A stretch of 64,000 bases of DNA. Origin: Arthrobacter sp. RIT-PI-e (GTDB taxonomy: Bacteria; Actinomycetota; Actinomycetes; Actinomycetales; Micrococcaceae). The DNA lies in assembly GCF_001187915.1 (NCBI RefSeq), contig NZ_LGIU01000064.1:1-64000 (forward strand), in the 5' to 3' direction. The stretch's first letter is position 1, and every line of letters begins with the position of its first letter. Shown here one piece after another: positions 30,054 through 38,747 of this stretch. The notes beneath the pieces were generated by a model that was given only the letters and a program-made list of their open reading frames with translations, made no database searches and had not been told where the DNA came from. A program made the translations under genes and the position numbers.

Positions 30054-32693
30054 GTGAACAGCGGTAGGTCCGGGAGCGCGGACACGGAGGGGCCGGGGAG
30101 GATCCGGCCGGTGCTGATGGCCGGGGTCCGTTCCGCCCGACGGGTGGCACGCCGGGCACCGTTGTCCGTGGCCGGGGCCGCGTGCCTCTGGCTCCTCGCC
30201 CTCGGGACCCGCTCCCTGCCCGCGGGTCCTCACGCGGGGCTCGCCCGATCGGTGCTCTTCGATCCCAGCACGCTCGGCCAGGATCCGCTCTCCCTGCTCC
30301 TCTCCCTCGCCTGGGCCCCGGACGCCGGGGCCTACGCCGTGTCCACCGTGGCCCTGCTGGTGCTCGGCGTCCTGGCCGAGAGCAGGCTCGGTTCCCGCCG
30401 CTTCGCCGTCGTCGTCGTGCTCAGCCACGTGGTCGCGCTCCTCGGCGCGACCCTGGTGGGGACGGCGATCACCCCGCTGTTCCCGCGGTGGGCCGAGGAC
30501 TTCAGCAGCACCTACCTGGGCGGTCCCGCCTTCGGGGCGCTGGGCGCCGCGATGGCCGCGACCATGCTGATGGGACCGCTGTGGCGGCGTCGGCTGCGGA
30601 TCTCGGGGATCCTGCTCCCGGCCACCCTCGTGCTCTACAGCGGGGCCCTCGTGTCCGTGACGCTGCTGCTGGCTGCCCTGGTGGGGCTGACGGCGGGAGC
30701 ACTGCTGCTGCGACGCCGTGCACGACGACCCGCAGCACCGTCCATCCGGGAATCACGGGTGCTGGTGGCGCTGGTCTGCGCCGCGGCCGCGGTGGGCCCC
30801 GCGCTGGCCGCTCTGTCCCCGCACGCCGCCGGTCCGTTCGCGGTGCTCGGGGTCCTGTTCACCTCCTACGACGCCGTCACCCCGGACCTGGTCCGTTCGA
30901 TCTGCGCACCCGGCGGCGCGGTCCACGACTGCGCCCTGGTGCAGCTGCAGGCCCGGGCCGGCCTGGGCGGCATCGTCATGTCCTGCCTGCCCACCGTCTT
31001 CCTCCTCGTCCTCGCCGACGGCCTGCGGCGTGGCCGCCGGTTCGCCTGGGTGGGCACCATCGTGGTGCAGATCGGCCTGGCCCTGCTCTCCGTGGACACG
31101 TTCCTCACGCTCCTGAGGCACGGCGGCGACGACGGACTGGTGGTCCTCCTCGGCGGTGAGCGGCCTCGCCAGGTGGTCATGGGCCTGGTCCTGCCGGCCC
31201 TCCAGCCCGTCGCGGTACTGCTCCTGCTCGTGCTCACCCGGCACCTGTTCCGCCTGCGTGCAGCGCCCGGCGTCCACCGGTCGATCGCCGTCAGGACCGC
31301 TCTCGCTCTGGCGGTGGCCGCCGGGGCCTACGTGGGCGTGGGCCTCGCGCTCGCCGACCAGTTCAGCCCCCGCGCCACACTGCCCCTCCTCCTGGCCGAC
31401 TTCCCCGAGCGCCTGCTGCCCGTGGAGGCGACCCTGCGCATCTACCCGGCGTTCCTCCCCGTGGACTCCGGGGCCGTGATCCTCTACGAGTGGATCGGCA
31501 TCGTCTTCTGGGCCGTGGTGGCGGTGCTGCTCCTGCGCTCCTTCCGCTCCGTGCAGCGGACCGAGGACGAGGACGCCCGCGAGCGCGCCCGCTCGATCGC
31601 CTCGGTGCACGGGAGGGGGTCGATGACGTGGATGGGCCTCTGGCCGGGGAACTCCTACTGGTTCGACGACACCTCCTACGTGCCGTACCGGGTGATCTCG
31701 GGGGTCGCGCTCACGCTCGCCGGTCCGGTGGGTCCCCGTCCGGACGAGCAGCGTGCGCTGCGCGACTTCACCCAGTTCTGTCTCACCCAGGGGTGGACGC
31801 CCTGCTTCTACTCGGTGTCCGGTCCCACCGCCGAGGCGCTGGCCGGTTCCGGGTTCCGGCGGCTCCAGGTGGCGGAGGAGACGGTGCTGGATCTCGGTGA
31901 CCTGGCCTTCAAGGGCAAGAGGTTCCAGGACGTCCGGACCGCGTTGAACCAGGCGCGCAGGAGCGGTGTCCGCAACGAGTGGGTGGACACCGCGCATGTT
32001 CCCCTCGTGCTGCTGGACCAGATCCGCAGCATCTCCGAGGAGTGGGTGGCGGACAAGGCGTTGCCGGAGATGGGCTTCACCCTCGGGGGGCTGGAGGAAC
32101 TGCGCGACCCCGCCGTCCGGTGCTCGGTGATCGTCGACGACGAGCGGACGGTCCACGCGGTGGCCTCCTGGTTGCCGATCCACGACGAGGGCCGGATCAC
32201 CGGGTGGACGCTGGACTTCATGCGGCGGCGTGGCTCCGGGTTCAAGCACAGCATCGAGGTGCTGATCGCGCAGGCCGCGCTCGATCTCCAGGCGGAGGGC
32301 TACACGGAGCTGAGCCTCTCCGGTGCACCGCTCGCACGATCGGGTCCGGTGGCCGCGGGCGAGGTGGAGGCCCTGGACCGGATCCTCGGACTGGTGGGAC
32401 GGGCGCTGGAACCCGTCTACGGTTTCCGCTCCCTCTTCGCCTTCAAGTCGAAGTTCGGGCCCCGCTACGTACCGCTCTACCTGTGCTACCAGGACCCCAC
32501 CACCCTGCCCGCGATCGGCCAGGCCATCACGCGGGCGTATGCGCCGGACGTCAACGCCGTGGCCATGTGGCGGCTCCTGACCGCGCGGCCCCGGCCCGAA
32601 CCCGCTCCGGGGAGAGCACCCGACGCACCTCCCGTCCGGACCGACACCGGCGTCCCGCCCCGGGACACCACCGCAGAGCAGGAGTCACGATGA
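30054..32693 (+). CDS. Aminoacyl-phosphatidylglycerol synthase (MprF-like, DUF2156)
   Basis: 879 residues. The first ~500 carry about twelve hydrophobic segments; the initial part resembles a rhomboid-like membrane fold (GGPAFGALGAAMAAT). From about residue 524 (MTWMGLWPGNSYWF) on is the cytosolic LPG_synthase/DUF2156 domain of the double-GNAT type, which transfers an amino acid from aminoacyl-tRNA to phosphatidylglycerol, altering surface charge. Lysine or alanine cannot be told apart by eye. GTG start with GGAGG 9 bases upstream. It overlaps an esterase gene (ATGA), as in the corynebacterial alanyl-PG synthase/esterase pair. Confidence 0.85.
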   Translation: MNSGRSGSADTEGPGRIRPVLMAGVRSARRVARRAPLSVAGAACLWLLALGTRSLPAGPHAGLARSVLFDPSTLGQDPLSLLLSLAWAPDAGAYAVSTVALLVLGVLAESRLGSRRFAVVVVLSHVVALLGATLVGTAITPLFPRWAEDFSSTYLGGPAFGALGAAMAATMLMGPLWRRRLRISGILLPATLVLYSGALVSVTLLLAALVGLTAGALLLRRRARRPAAPSIRESRVLVALVCAAAAVGPALAALSPHAAGPFAVLGVLFTSYDAVTPDLVRSICAPGGAVHDCALVQLQARAGLGGIVMSCLPTVFLLVLADGLRRGRRFAWVGTIVVQIGLALLSVDTFLTLLRHGGDDGLVVLLGGERPRQVVMGLVLPALQPVAVLLLLVLTRHLFRLRAAPGVHRSIAVRTALALAVAAGAYVGVGLALADQFSPRATLPLLLADFPERLLPVEATLRIYPAFLPVDSGAVILYEWIGIVFWAVVAVLLLRSFRSVQRTEDEDARERARSIASVHGRGSMTWMGLWPGNSYWFDDTSYVPYRVISGVALTLAGPVGPRPDEQRALRDFTQFCLTQGWTPCFYSVSGPTAEALAGSGFRRLQVAEETVLDLGDLAFKGKRFQDVRTALNQARRSGVRNEWVDTAHVPLVLLDQIRSISEEWVADKALPEMGFTLGGLEELRDPAVRCSVIVDDERTVHAVASWLPIHDEGRITGWTLDFMRRRGSGFKHSIEVLIAQAALDLQAEGYTELSLSGAPLARSGPVAAGEVEALDRILGLVGRALEPVYGFRSLFAFKSKFGPRYVPLYLCYQDPTTLPAIGQAITRAYAPDVNAVAMWRLLTARPRPEPAPGRAPDAPPVRTDTGVPPRDTTAEQESR

Positions 32694-33981
32694 ACCCCGT
32701 GGACTGGCAGCTGATCACTCCCGCCGCACTGACCGTGTTCGCGATCGCAGGAGGGCTGTCCCTGCTCTGGTTGATCGCCGGGCACCGCCGCTTCCTCGTG
32801 CGGACCGTGCTCCCCGCGGCCGTGCTCGGAACGGTCTGCGCGGTCGGCATCTGGCTGGTCACCGAGAAGGTGCTGAACGTGTGGGGCGCACCGCAGCCCC
32901 CGTGGTTCTACGTGCTGGGCGCCGCGGCCATCACCGCCGTCCTCCTGGCGGGCCGCAAGGTGATCTCGCAGCCACACCGGTGGCAGCGGGCGCTCTCGGT
33001 GGTCGCGGCGCTCGTGGTCCTCGCCGCGGCGGCCGGAGGGATCAACGCCTACTTCGGGTACTACCCCACGCTGAGGGCGGCGGCCGGCGGGAGCGACATC
33101 GCCGAGCTCGGTGTGGTCACCGCGCCGGACGATCCCGGGCCGGTGACCACGCTGGGCGACTGGACCCCACCGGCCGACATGCCGGCCTCGGGCGAGGTGC
33201 GGGAGACCACGATCCCCGGGACCGTGTCCGGTGTCGACGCCGGGACGGCCTACGTGTCCCTGCCGCCGGCCTACCTGTCCGCGACACCGGCGAACCTCCC
33301 GGTGCTGGTGCTGATCCACGGTGATCCGGGGGGTCCGAAGGACTGGATCACCGGCGGGGAACTGCCCGCCGTGATGGATGCCTACGCCGCCGCGCACAAG
33401 GGGCTGGCACCGATCGTGGTGCTCCCGGACGCCTCCGCGAGTACCGGGCCCCCACCGTCCCCGGGCCTGGACAGCAACTACGGGAAGGCGGGCACCTACC
33501 TCTCCACCGACGTCCCGGACTGGGTGCGGAGCACACTCGGGGCGGGGACCCACGCCCCGACCGACTGGGCGATCGGCGGGTTCTCCCCCGGGGGCACCTG
33601 CTCGCTCACCCTGGCCATGAACCACCCCGACGTCTACCCGAGCTTCCTCGACATCTCCGGCGAGAACGCGCCGACCATCGCCGCCGGACAGGACACGTTG
33701 TCACCGACTACTTCTCGGGCGACGCCGCCGCCTTCGCGGCGCAGAGCCCCCTGGACCTGATCACCACGCGGGACTACCCGGACACCGCCGGCATCGTCAC
33801 CGTGGGGGCCGACGACGCGTTCTACCGCCCGCCGGGTGAACAGGTGGCGGCCGCGATGAAGGACGCCGGGGTGAGCGTGCAGCTGCAGACGGTTCCCGGG
33901 GGCCACACGTGGCAGGCGTGGAAGGCCGGTCTGCAGAACAACCTCGACTGGCTCATGCAACGGTACGGCGTGCTGCCCTGA
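32690..33981 (+). pseudogene. Membrane-anchored esterase, frameshifted
   Basis: The reading frame starts at the ATG overlapping the synthase stop. It has four N-terminal hydrophobic segments, then an esterase D/antigen 85-like alpha/beta hydrolase domain with LVLIHGDPGG and nucleophile GGFSPGG (Ser299). At 33692-33703 the frame breaks: the continuation is read in the -1 frame (DYFSGDAAAFAAQ) to a TGA at 33979-33981. That frame holds the likely acid (DD at 33811-33816) and histidine (GGHTW, codon 33904), so the triad is split between frames. One missing base explains it: real mutation or sequence error. The intact enzyme would probably de-esterify aminoacyl lipids. Confidence 0.82.
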
Positions 33982-34009
33982 GCAGTCGGCGGAGTCGGCC
34001 CCGGCGTCG

Positions 34010-34396
34010 TCAGAGCCCGGCGGCCCGAGCCGGGACGGCCCGGAGGTGCTCCCGCAGCTCCGCGGGGCGGAAGGGCTTGCGGATGTACCCGTCGGCTCCG
34101 GCGGCCCGGCCGCGTTCCTCGTCGCCGTCGCCGGTCCTGGCCGTGATCATCAGGATGAACGTGGTGGAGAACCGACGGATCCGCTGCGCCACCTCGAAGC
34201 CGTCGATGTCGGGGAGCCCGACGTCGAGCGTGACGATGTCGGGCATCAGCTGACGGACCATCTCGACGCCCGCGATGCCGGCGGGAGCCGTGTGCACGAG
34301 GAAGCCCGACCCGGGGAGGACCGCGTGCAGGAGGTCTCGTACGTCGTCGTCATCCTCGATGACCACCGCAGCGCGGCTCGGTTCCATGCTGGGCAT
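34010..34396 (-). CDS. Single-domain response regulator (receiver only)
   Basis: 128 residues made of one CheY-like receiver. The acidic pocket is VVIEDDDDVR, the phosphoacceptor is Asp58 in VTLDVGLP, the switch residue lies in LMITA and the conserved lysine in YIRKPF. There is no output domain and no histidine kinase in the window, so it is an orphan that may act by protein contact or as a phosphate sink. ATG at 34396 rather than the second methionine is favoured because TAGGCT at 34403-34408 ends 6 bases upstream. Confidence 0.85.
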   Translation of the reverse strand: MPSMEPSRAAVVIEDDDDVRDLLHAVLPGSGFLVHTAPAGIAGVEMVRQLMPDIVTLDVGLPDIDGFEVAQRIRRFSTTFILMITARTGDGDEERGRAAGADGYIRKPFRPAELREHLRAVPARAAGL

Positions 34397-34427
34397 GGCG
34401 CAAGCCTACCCCTCGCCCCGCCCGGTA

Positions 34428-34444
34428 CTCCGTACGGTACGGAG
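34428..34444 (-). terminator. Short hairpin after the lipoprotein gene
   Basis: CTCCGTA (34428-34434) and TACGGAG (34438-34444) form a 7-bp stem with a 3-base loop, 7 bases after the lipoprotein stop. Confidence 0.5.
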
Positions 34445-34450
34445 GGGGCG

Positions 34451-35071
34451 TCAGGACCCCGGACGGACCTGTGCCTCCACGGCCTCGCCGCCGCCGCGGG
34501 GCTGCACGACCACGCCGGACACGGTGTCGGGGAGCTCCGGGAACAGACCAATCATGAGGAGCTCCGTGGTGGTGTCCGGGAGGGCGTCGCCGCTGTACTG
34601 CTCGATGAGGTCCACGACCTCGGCGGACGGCTCGCTCCCGTTCGACGCGGCGCCCCACTCCTCGAGGACCGGCACGGCCGGCCGGAACTGCAGGTCCTGC
34701 CCGTCCGGCGTGGTGACCGTGACGGAGTCGAGCCCCAGCGCTGGAGCCCCGTCCGGGTTCTGCACGCTCACCACCGCGTAGGTCACCGGGTCCTGCCCGA
34801 GGTCCCCGCGCAGGCGCTCGACGTCCTCGGGCACGGGTGCCGGCAGGGTCACGTCGCCCGTCGCCTCGCCGATGACGAACGCGAACAGCCCGCTGGTCGA
34901 GTCCGTGAGGCCCTCCACGGTCGGTGCGTCCGAGGCCGGCGTCACCGGGTCGGTGGCGGTCCGGGCCGGGTCCGGAGTGGCACCTGCGGTCATCGGGGCC
35001 GTCGCGGGATTGGCGGTGCAGCCCGTCAGCAGGAGCAGCAGCACACTCGAGGTGAGGAGGGTCTTCTTCAT
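34451..35071 (-). CDS. Predicted lipoprotein of unknown function
   Basis: 206 residues. MKKTLLTSSVLLLLLTGC is a lipoprotein signal peptide with lipobox LTGC at residues 15-18, so the mature protein is anchored by Cys18 to the outer face of the membrane. A Thr/Ala/Pro-rich linker to about residue 50 precedes a soluble domain (FAFVIGEATGDVTLPAP, YAVVSVQNPDGAPALGLD) that looks beta-rich. No known family was recognised. GGGAG lies close upstream of the ATG. It is monocistronic, flanked by the LigD-type gene and the orphan receiver. Confidence 0.8.
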   Translation of the reverse strand: MKKTLLTSSVLLLLLTGCTANPATAPMTAGATPDPARTATDPVTPASDAPTVEGLTDSTSGLFAFVIGEATGDVTLPAPVPEDVERLRGDLGQDPVTYAVVSVQNPDGAPALGLDSVTVTTPDGQDLQFRPAVPVLEEWGAASNGSEPSAEVVDLIEQYSGDALPDTTTELLMIGLFPELPDTVSGVVVQPRGGGEAVEAQVRPGS

Positions 35072-35215
35072 GGGGCTCCCAGCGGCCGGCAGGACCGGCG
35101 CGGAATCGGGCCCGGCTCTGCGCCGGGGCTCGGCGGCGTTCCCCTCCGTTCTACCAGTGGAACCCCCTGCGGGCGCCGGGAGATCCTCTGCACCAGGGGT
35201 CGTTGACAGGGCTCG

Positions 35216-36238
35216 TCAGGCGGGCCTACGCGCGCGGCTGGGCTGGACGCGCGGCGGCTCACCCGGCATCTTCGGGAAGTCCGGTGGGAACGGCAGCTCC
35301 CCCAGACCCGCCTGTGCATCACGCTCCCACCACTGCCGGAGGACCTCGATGCCGCCCGCCGTCGCGTGGAGGTCCTCCCACGGGTCCCCCACCGTCCTCA
35401 GCCGCTCGGGGACGGTCGCCACCGTGAAGGCGGCGGGGTCGACGTCGTCCAGTTCCGCCCAGGTGACGGGGGTGGACACGGGTGCCGCGGGGAGGGCACG
35501 CGGGCTGTAGGCGCCGGCCATGGTGCGGTCCCGGTTCGCCTGGTTGTAGTCCACGAAGATCCGCGCTCCGCGTTCCTCCTTCCACCACGCCGTGGTGACC
35601 TGCTCCGGCATCCGCCGCTCCAGCTCGCGGGCCGCCGCGATCACGGCCCTGCGGACCTCGAGGAACTCGTGTGCGGGCTCGATCGGCGCGAAGACGTGCA
35701 GGCCCCGGTTGCCCGAGGTCTTCACGAACGCCGTCAGGCCCGCCTCCCCGAGGACGGTGCGCAGGGCGTGCGCCGCGACGACGACGTCGGCGAAGGTGGT
35801 ACCCGGCTGCGGGTCGAGGTCGATGCGCAGCTCGTCCGGCAGATCCGGTGCCCCGGCGCGCGAGGCCCAGGGGTGGAAGACGATCGTGTTCATCTGCGCC
35901 GCCCACACCACGGCGGCCGGTTCGTCGAGCACCAGCTGCGGGTGCGAGCGGCCGCTGGGATACACCACGGGCACGCTGCGCAGGTAGTCGGGGGCACCCT
36001 TCGGCGGGTTCTTGCTGAAGAAGGACTCACCGTCCACGTCCCCCGTGAAGCGCTGCAGCGAGATCGGACGGTCACCGTTCGCCCGCAGAAAGGCGGGGGC
36101 CACCTCGACGAGGTACCGGGCGAGGTCGAGTTTCGTCAGCCCCGCCTGCGGCCACAGCACGCGCGACGGGCTGGAGATCCGGACGGGGCGTGCACCGTGG
36201 GGGCCGTCGACCTCGAGGACGATCGCTTCGCTGGCCAT
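35216..36238 (-). CDS. LigD-type polymerase/primase domain protein (NHEJ)
   Basis: 340 residues covering only the polymerase module of LigD. Diagnostic features: VLWPQAGLTKLDLARYL, the catalytic DxD in LRIDLDPQPG, KTSGNRGLHVF and FVDYNQANRDRTMAGAYSPR. LigD polymerase adds ribo- or deoxynucleotides at breaks in Ku-dependent end joining. No ligase or nuclease domain and no ku gene is in the window, so partners must be elsewhere. ATG at 36238 gives the conserved start MASEAIVLEVDG; TACATT at 36245-36250 is 6 bases upstream, without a Shine-Dalgarno. Confidence 0.9.
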   Translation of the reverse strand: MASEAIVLEVDGPHGARPVRISSPSRVLWPQAGLTKLDLARYLVEVAPAFLRANGDRPISLQRFTGDVDGESFFSKNPPKGAPDYLRSVPVVYPSGRSHPQLVLDEPAAVVWAAQMNTIVFHPWASRAGAPDLPDELRIDLDPQPGTTFADVVVAAHALRTVLGEAGLTAFVKTSGNRGLHVFAPIEPAHEFLEVRRAVIAAARELERRMPEQVTTAWWKEERGARIFVDYNQANRDRTMAGAYSPRALPAAPVSTPVTWAELDDVDPAAFTVATVPERLRTVGDPWEDLHATAGGIEVLRQWWERDAQAGLGELPFPPDFPKMPGEPPRVQPSRARRPA

Positions 36239-36296
36239 GGGGTCAATGTACCGCGCAGCGGGTGCGGAGCCGTGGGGTGCACGTACCAGGGGAAGG

Positions 36297-36378
36297 TGCC
36301 CGAAGTGGGACTCGAACCCACACACCTCTCGATACTGCATTTTGAGTGCAGCGCGTCTGCCAATTCCGCCATTCGGGC
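36297..36378 (-). tRNA. tRNA-Leu (anticodon CAA)
   Basis: Full cloverleaf on the minus strand: acceptor GCCCGAA/TTCGGGC with discriminator A, D arm, anticodon stem CTGCA/TGCAG around loop CTCAAAA (anticodon CAA, reads UUG), a long variable arm typical of leucine tRNAs, and T arm GTGGGTTCGAGTCCCAC. CCA is not fully encoded. UUG is a rare codon in such a high-GC genome. Confidence 0.95.
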
Positions 36379-36521
36379 CGGCTGCGCATCGGATCCGTGC
36401 CGGATCGACTTCTGGACCCCCGGTGCGCGAATCCACTCTACATGCCGATAGGCTGTTTTCAGGAACGACGGGGGACGCTTCCAGCAGCCCATCGGATCAC
36501 CATCGTCATCAAGGAGCAACA

Positions 36522-37124
36522 GTGTCTGAACCGATCGAATCCACGCCCACCGGACCGGCACGGCGGGTGGTCGTGGCCGAGGACGAGACGCTCATCCGGC
36601 TCGACATCATCGAGATCCTGCGCGGCGAGGGGTACGACGTGGTGGCGGAGGCCGACAACGGGGAGAAGGCCGTGGCCCTCGCCGAGGAGCACAAGCCGGA
36701 CCTCGTGCTCATGGATGTGAAGATGCCCGTGATGGACGGGATCACCGCGGCCGAGCAGATCGTGAAGGCCCGGATCGCCCCGGTGGTGCTGCTCACCGCC
36801 TTCAGCCAGAAGGAGCTCATCGAGCGGGCACGGGACGCCGGGGCCATGGCGTACGTGGTCAAGCCGTTCACCCCCGCGGACCTGATCCCCGCCATCGAGA
36901 TCGCGATGTCCCGGCACGAGGAGATCAAGGCCCTGGAGGCGGAGGTCTCCGATCTCCAGGAGCAGTTCGCCACCCGGAAGCTCGTGGAGCGGGCCAAGAG
37001 CCTGCTGACCACCAAGATGGGGCTCACCGAACCGGAGGCCTTCCGCTGGATCCAGAAGACCTCCATGGACCGCCGCCTGAGCATGCGCGAGGTCGCGGAG
37101 ACCATCATCAACCAGGTGAACTGA
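36522..37124 (+). CDS. pdtaR: ANTAR-domain response regulator (PdtaR-like)
   Basis: 200 residues: a receiver (VVVAEDETLIRLD, phosphoacceptor Asp65 in LMDVKMP, lysine in VVKPFTP), a coiled linker (ALEAEVSDLQEQ), and a C-terminal ANTAR RNA-binding domain (RAKSLLTTKMGLTEPEAFRWIQK...SMREVAETII). In mycobacteria the homologue Rv1626/PdtaR is phosphorylated by PdtaS and binds RNA hairpins to prevent termination. No PdtaS gene is in this window. GTG start with AAGGAG 5 bases upstream; a TAGGCT box lies about 75 bases upstream. It ends in a shared terminator with pyk. Confidence 0.92.
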   Translation: MSEPIESTPTGPARRVVVAEDETLIRLDIIEILRGEGYDVVAEADNGEKAVALAEEHKPDLVLMDVKMPVMDGITAAEQIVKARIAPVVLLTAFSQKELIERARDAGAMAYVVKPFTPADLIPAIEIAMSRHEEIKALEAEVSDLQEQFATRKLVERAKSLLTTKMGLTEPEAFRWIQKTSMDRRLSMREVAETIINQVN

Positions 37125-37150
37125 GCGCGCCTCCCCACACCCGCCGTACG

Positions 37151-37191
37151 ACGAGAGGACCCCCACCCGATCTGGGTGGGGGTCCTCTCGT
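37151..37191. terminator. Bidirectional terminator between pdtaR and pyk
   Basis: A perfect 18-bp stem (37151-37168 with 37174-37191) with loop GATCT, between two converging genes. Confidence 0.88.
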
Positions 37192-37205
37192 CTGACGGAC
37201 CTGCT

Positions 37206-38699
37206 CTACTTCTTGGTCTTCAGCGGCCAGGGACCGACGTTCTCCTTGATGTAGGAGGTGTGACCGTCGGGCAGCTGACCGGCGTCGGTGATGTCACCGA
37301 CGCGGTGCACCTTGATGGAGTTCGTCGAACCGGCCTGTCCGGGAGGGGACCCGGCAGCGATCACCACGAGGTCGTCCACCTCCACGAGACCCTGCTCGAA
37401 GAGCACCTTGTCCACCTGCGAGGTCATCTCGTCGGTGTGCTTCACGAACTCCACCAGGCGGGGCTGGACCCCCCAGAAGAGCGACATGGTGTTCAGCGTG
37501 GACTGCACGGGCGTGAAGGCGAAGACAGGCTTCTTGGGCCGGAGCCTGGAGAGACGGCGCGCCGAGTCACCGGACTGCGTGAAGGTGCAGATGTACTTGG
37601 CGTCGAGCTGGTCGGAGATCTCGACGGCGGCGCGCGTGATGGCACCACCTCGCGTTTTCGGCTTGCTCCCGAGGGCGGGGACGCGTTCCATACCGTGCAG
37701 TTCCGTGGACTCGATGATGTCCGCCATGGTGCGGACCGTCTCCATCGGGTACTTCCCCACGCTCGTCTCGCCCGAGAGCATCACGGCGTCCGCCCCGTCG
37801 AGGACGGCGTTGGCGCAGTCGGAGGCCTCGGCGCGGGTGGGCCGTGGGCTGTCGATCATGGACTCGAGGACCTGCGTGGCCACGATGACGGGCTTGGCCC
37901 AGCGGCGGGCGAGCTCGACGGCACGCTTCTGCACGATCGGGACGTCCTGCAGGGGGAGCTCGACGCCGAGATCGCCGCGGGCCACCATGATGGCGTCGAA
38001 GGCGTCGATGATCTCCTCGAGCGCATCGACGGCCTGCGGCTTCTCGATCTTGGCGATCACGGGAACGCGGCGGCCCTCCTCGTCCATGATCTCGTGGACG
38101 CGCACCACGTCCGAGGCGTCACGGACGAAGGACAGCGCGACCATGTCCACGCCGAGCTGGATGGCCCAGCGGAGATCGGCCTCGTCCTTCTCGCTCATCG
38201 CCGGGATGTTCACCGCGACACCGGGCAGGTTGATGCCCTTGTTGTTCGAGATGGTGCCACCCACCACCACCTCGGTGACGACCTTGACGTCATCCACCTC
38301 GGTGGCCCGCAGTGCGACCTTGCCGTCGTCGATCAGGAGCAGGTCCCCCACCCGGACGTCCTGGGGCAGGCCCTTGAACGTGGTGGAGCAGATCTCCTGC
38401 GTACCCTCGATGTCCTCGACCGTGATGGTGAAGACGTCTCCCGGGACCAGGGCGTGCGGCCCGTCGGCGAAGCGGCCGAGGCGGATCTTGGGTCCCTGCA
38501 GATCGGCGAAGATGCCCACCGGCTTACCGAGCTCCTCCGAGGCCTGGCGCACGTTCTCGTAGGTGCTGCTGTGCACGGTGTAGTCACCGTGGCTCATGTT
38601 CATCCGGGCCACGTCCACACCCGCCTCGAGCACGGCGAGGGTGTTCTCATAGCTGGCGATTGCGGGGCCGAAGGTTGCAACGATTTTTGCGCGTCTCAT
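37206..38699 (-). CDS. pyk: Pyruvate kinase
   Basis: 497 residues, the usual bacterial length. RRAKIVATFGPA opens the TIM barrel, with MNMSHGDY, KIEKPQAVDALEEIIDAFD and IMVARGDLGVELP, which holds the active-site and Mg2+ ligands, and the C-terminal domain containing the allosteric site. It converts phosphoenolpyruvate and ADP to pyruvate and ATP. ATG at 38699; TAGGCT at 38706-38711 leaves 6 bases and there is no Shine-Dalgarno, so pyk is separately transcribed, not part of the glt operon upstream, and likely leaderless. Confidence 0.97.
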   Translation of the reverse strand: MRRAKIVATFGPAIASYENTLAVLEAGVDVARMNMSHGDYTVHSSTYENVRQASEELGKPVGIFADLQGPKIRLGRFADGPHALVPGDVFTITVEDIEGTQEICSTTFKGLPQDVRVGDLLLIDDGKVALRATEVDDVKVVTEVVVGGTISNNKGINLPGVAVNIPAMSEKDEADLRWAIQLGVDMVALSFVRDASDVVRVHEIMDEEGRRVPVIAKIEKPQAVDALEEIIDAFDAIMVARGDLGVELPLQDVPIVQKRAVELARRWAKPVIVATQVLESMIDSPRPTRAEASDCANAVLDGADAVMLSGETSVGKYPMETVRTMADIIESTELHGMERVPALGSKPKTRGGAITRAAVEISDQLDAKYICTFTQSGDSARRLSRLRPKKPVFAFTPVQSTLNTMSLFWGVQPRLVEFVKHTDEMTSQVDKVLFEQGLVEVDDLVVIAAGSPPGQAGSTNSIKVHRVGDITDAGQLPDGHTSYIKENVGPWPLKTKK

Positions 38700-38747
38700 G
38701 GAGCTAGCCTAGTCCTGTTCGGGTATGGGGAGATGTCGCCGGAGGGG

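Noticed and set aside
32690-33981. Programmed frameshifting in the esterase gene
   Set aside because: No slippery heptamer or downstream pseudoknot was seen at 33692-33703, and no family member is known to use it; mutation or sequencing error is simpler.
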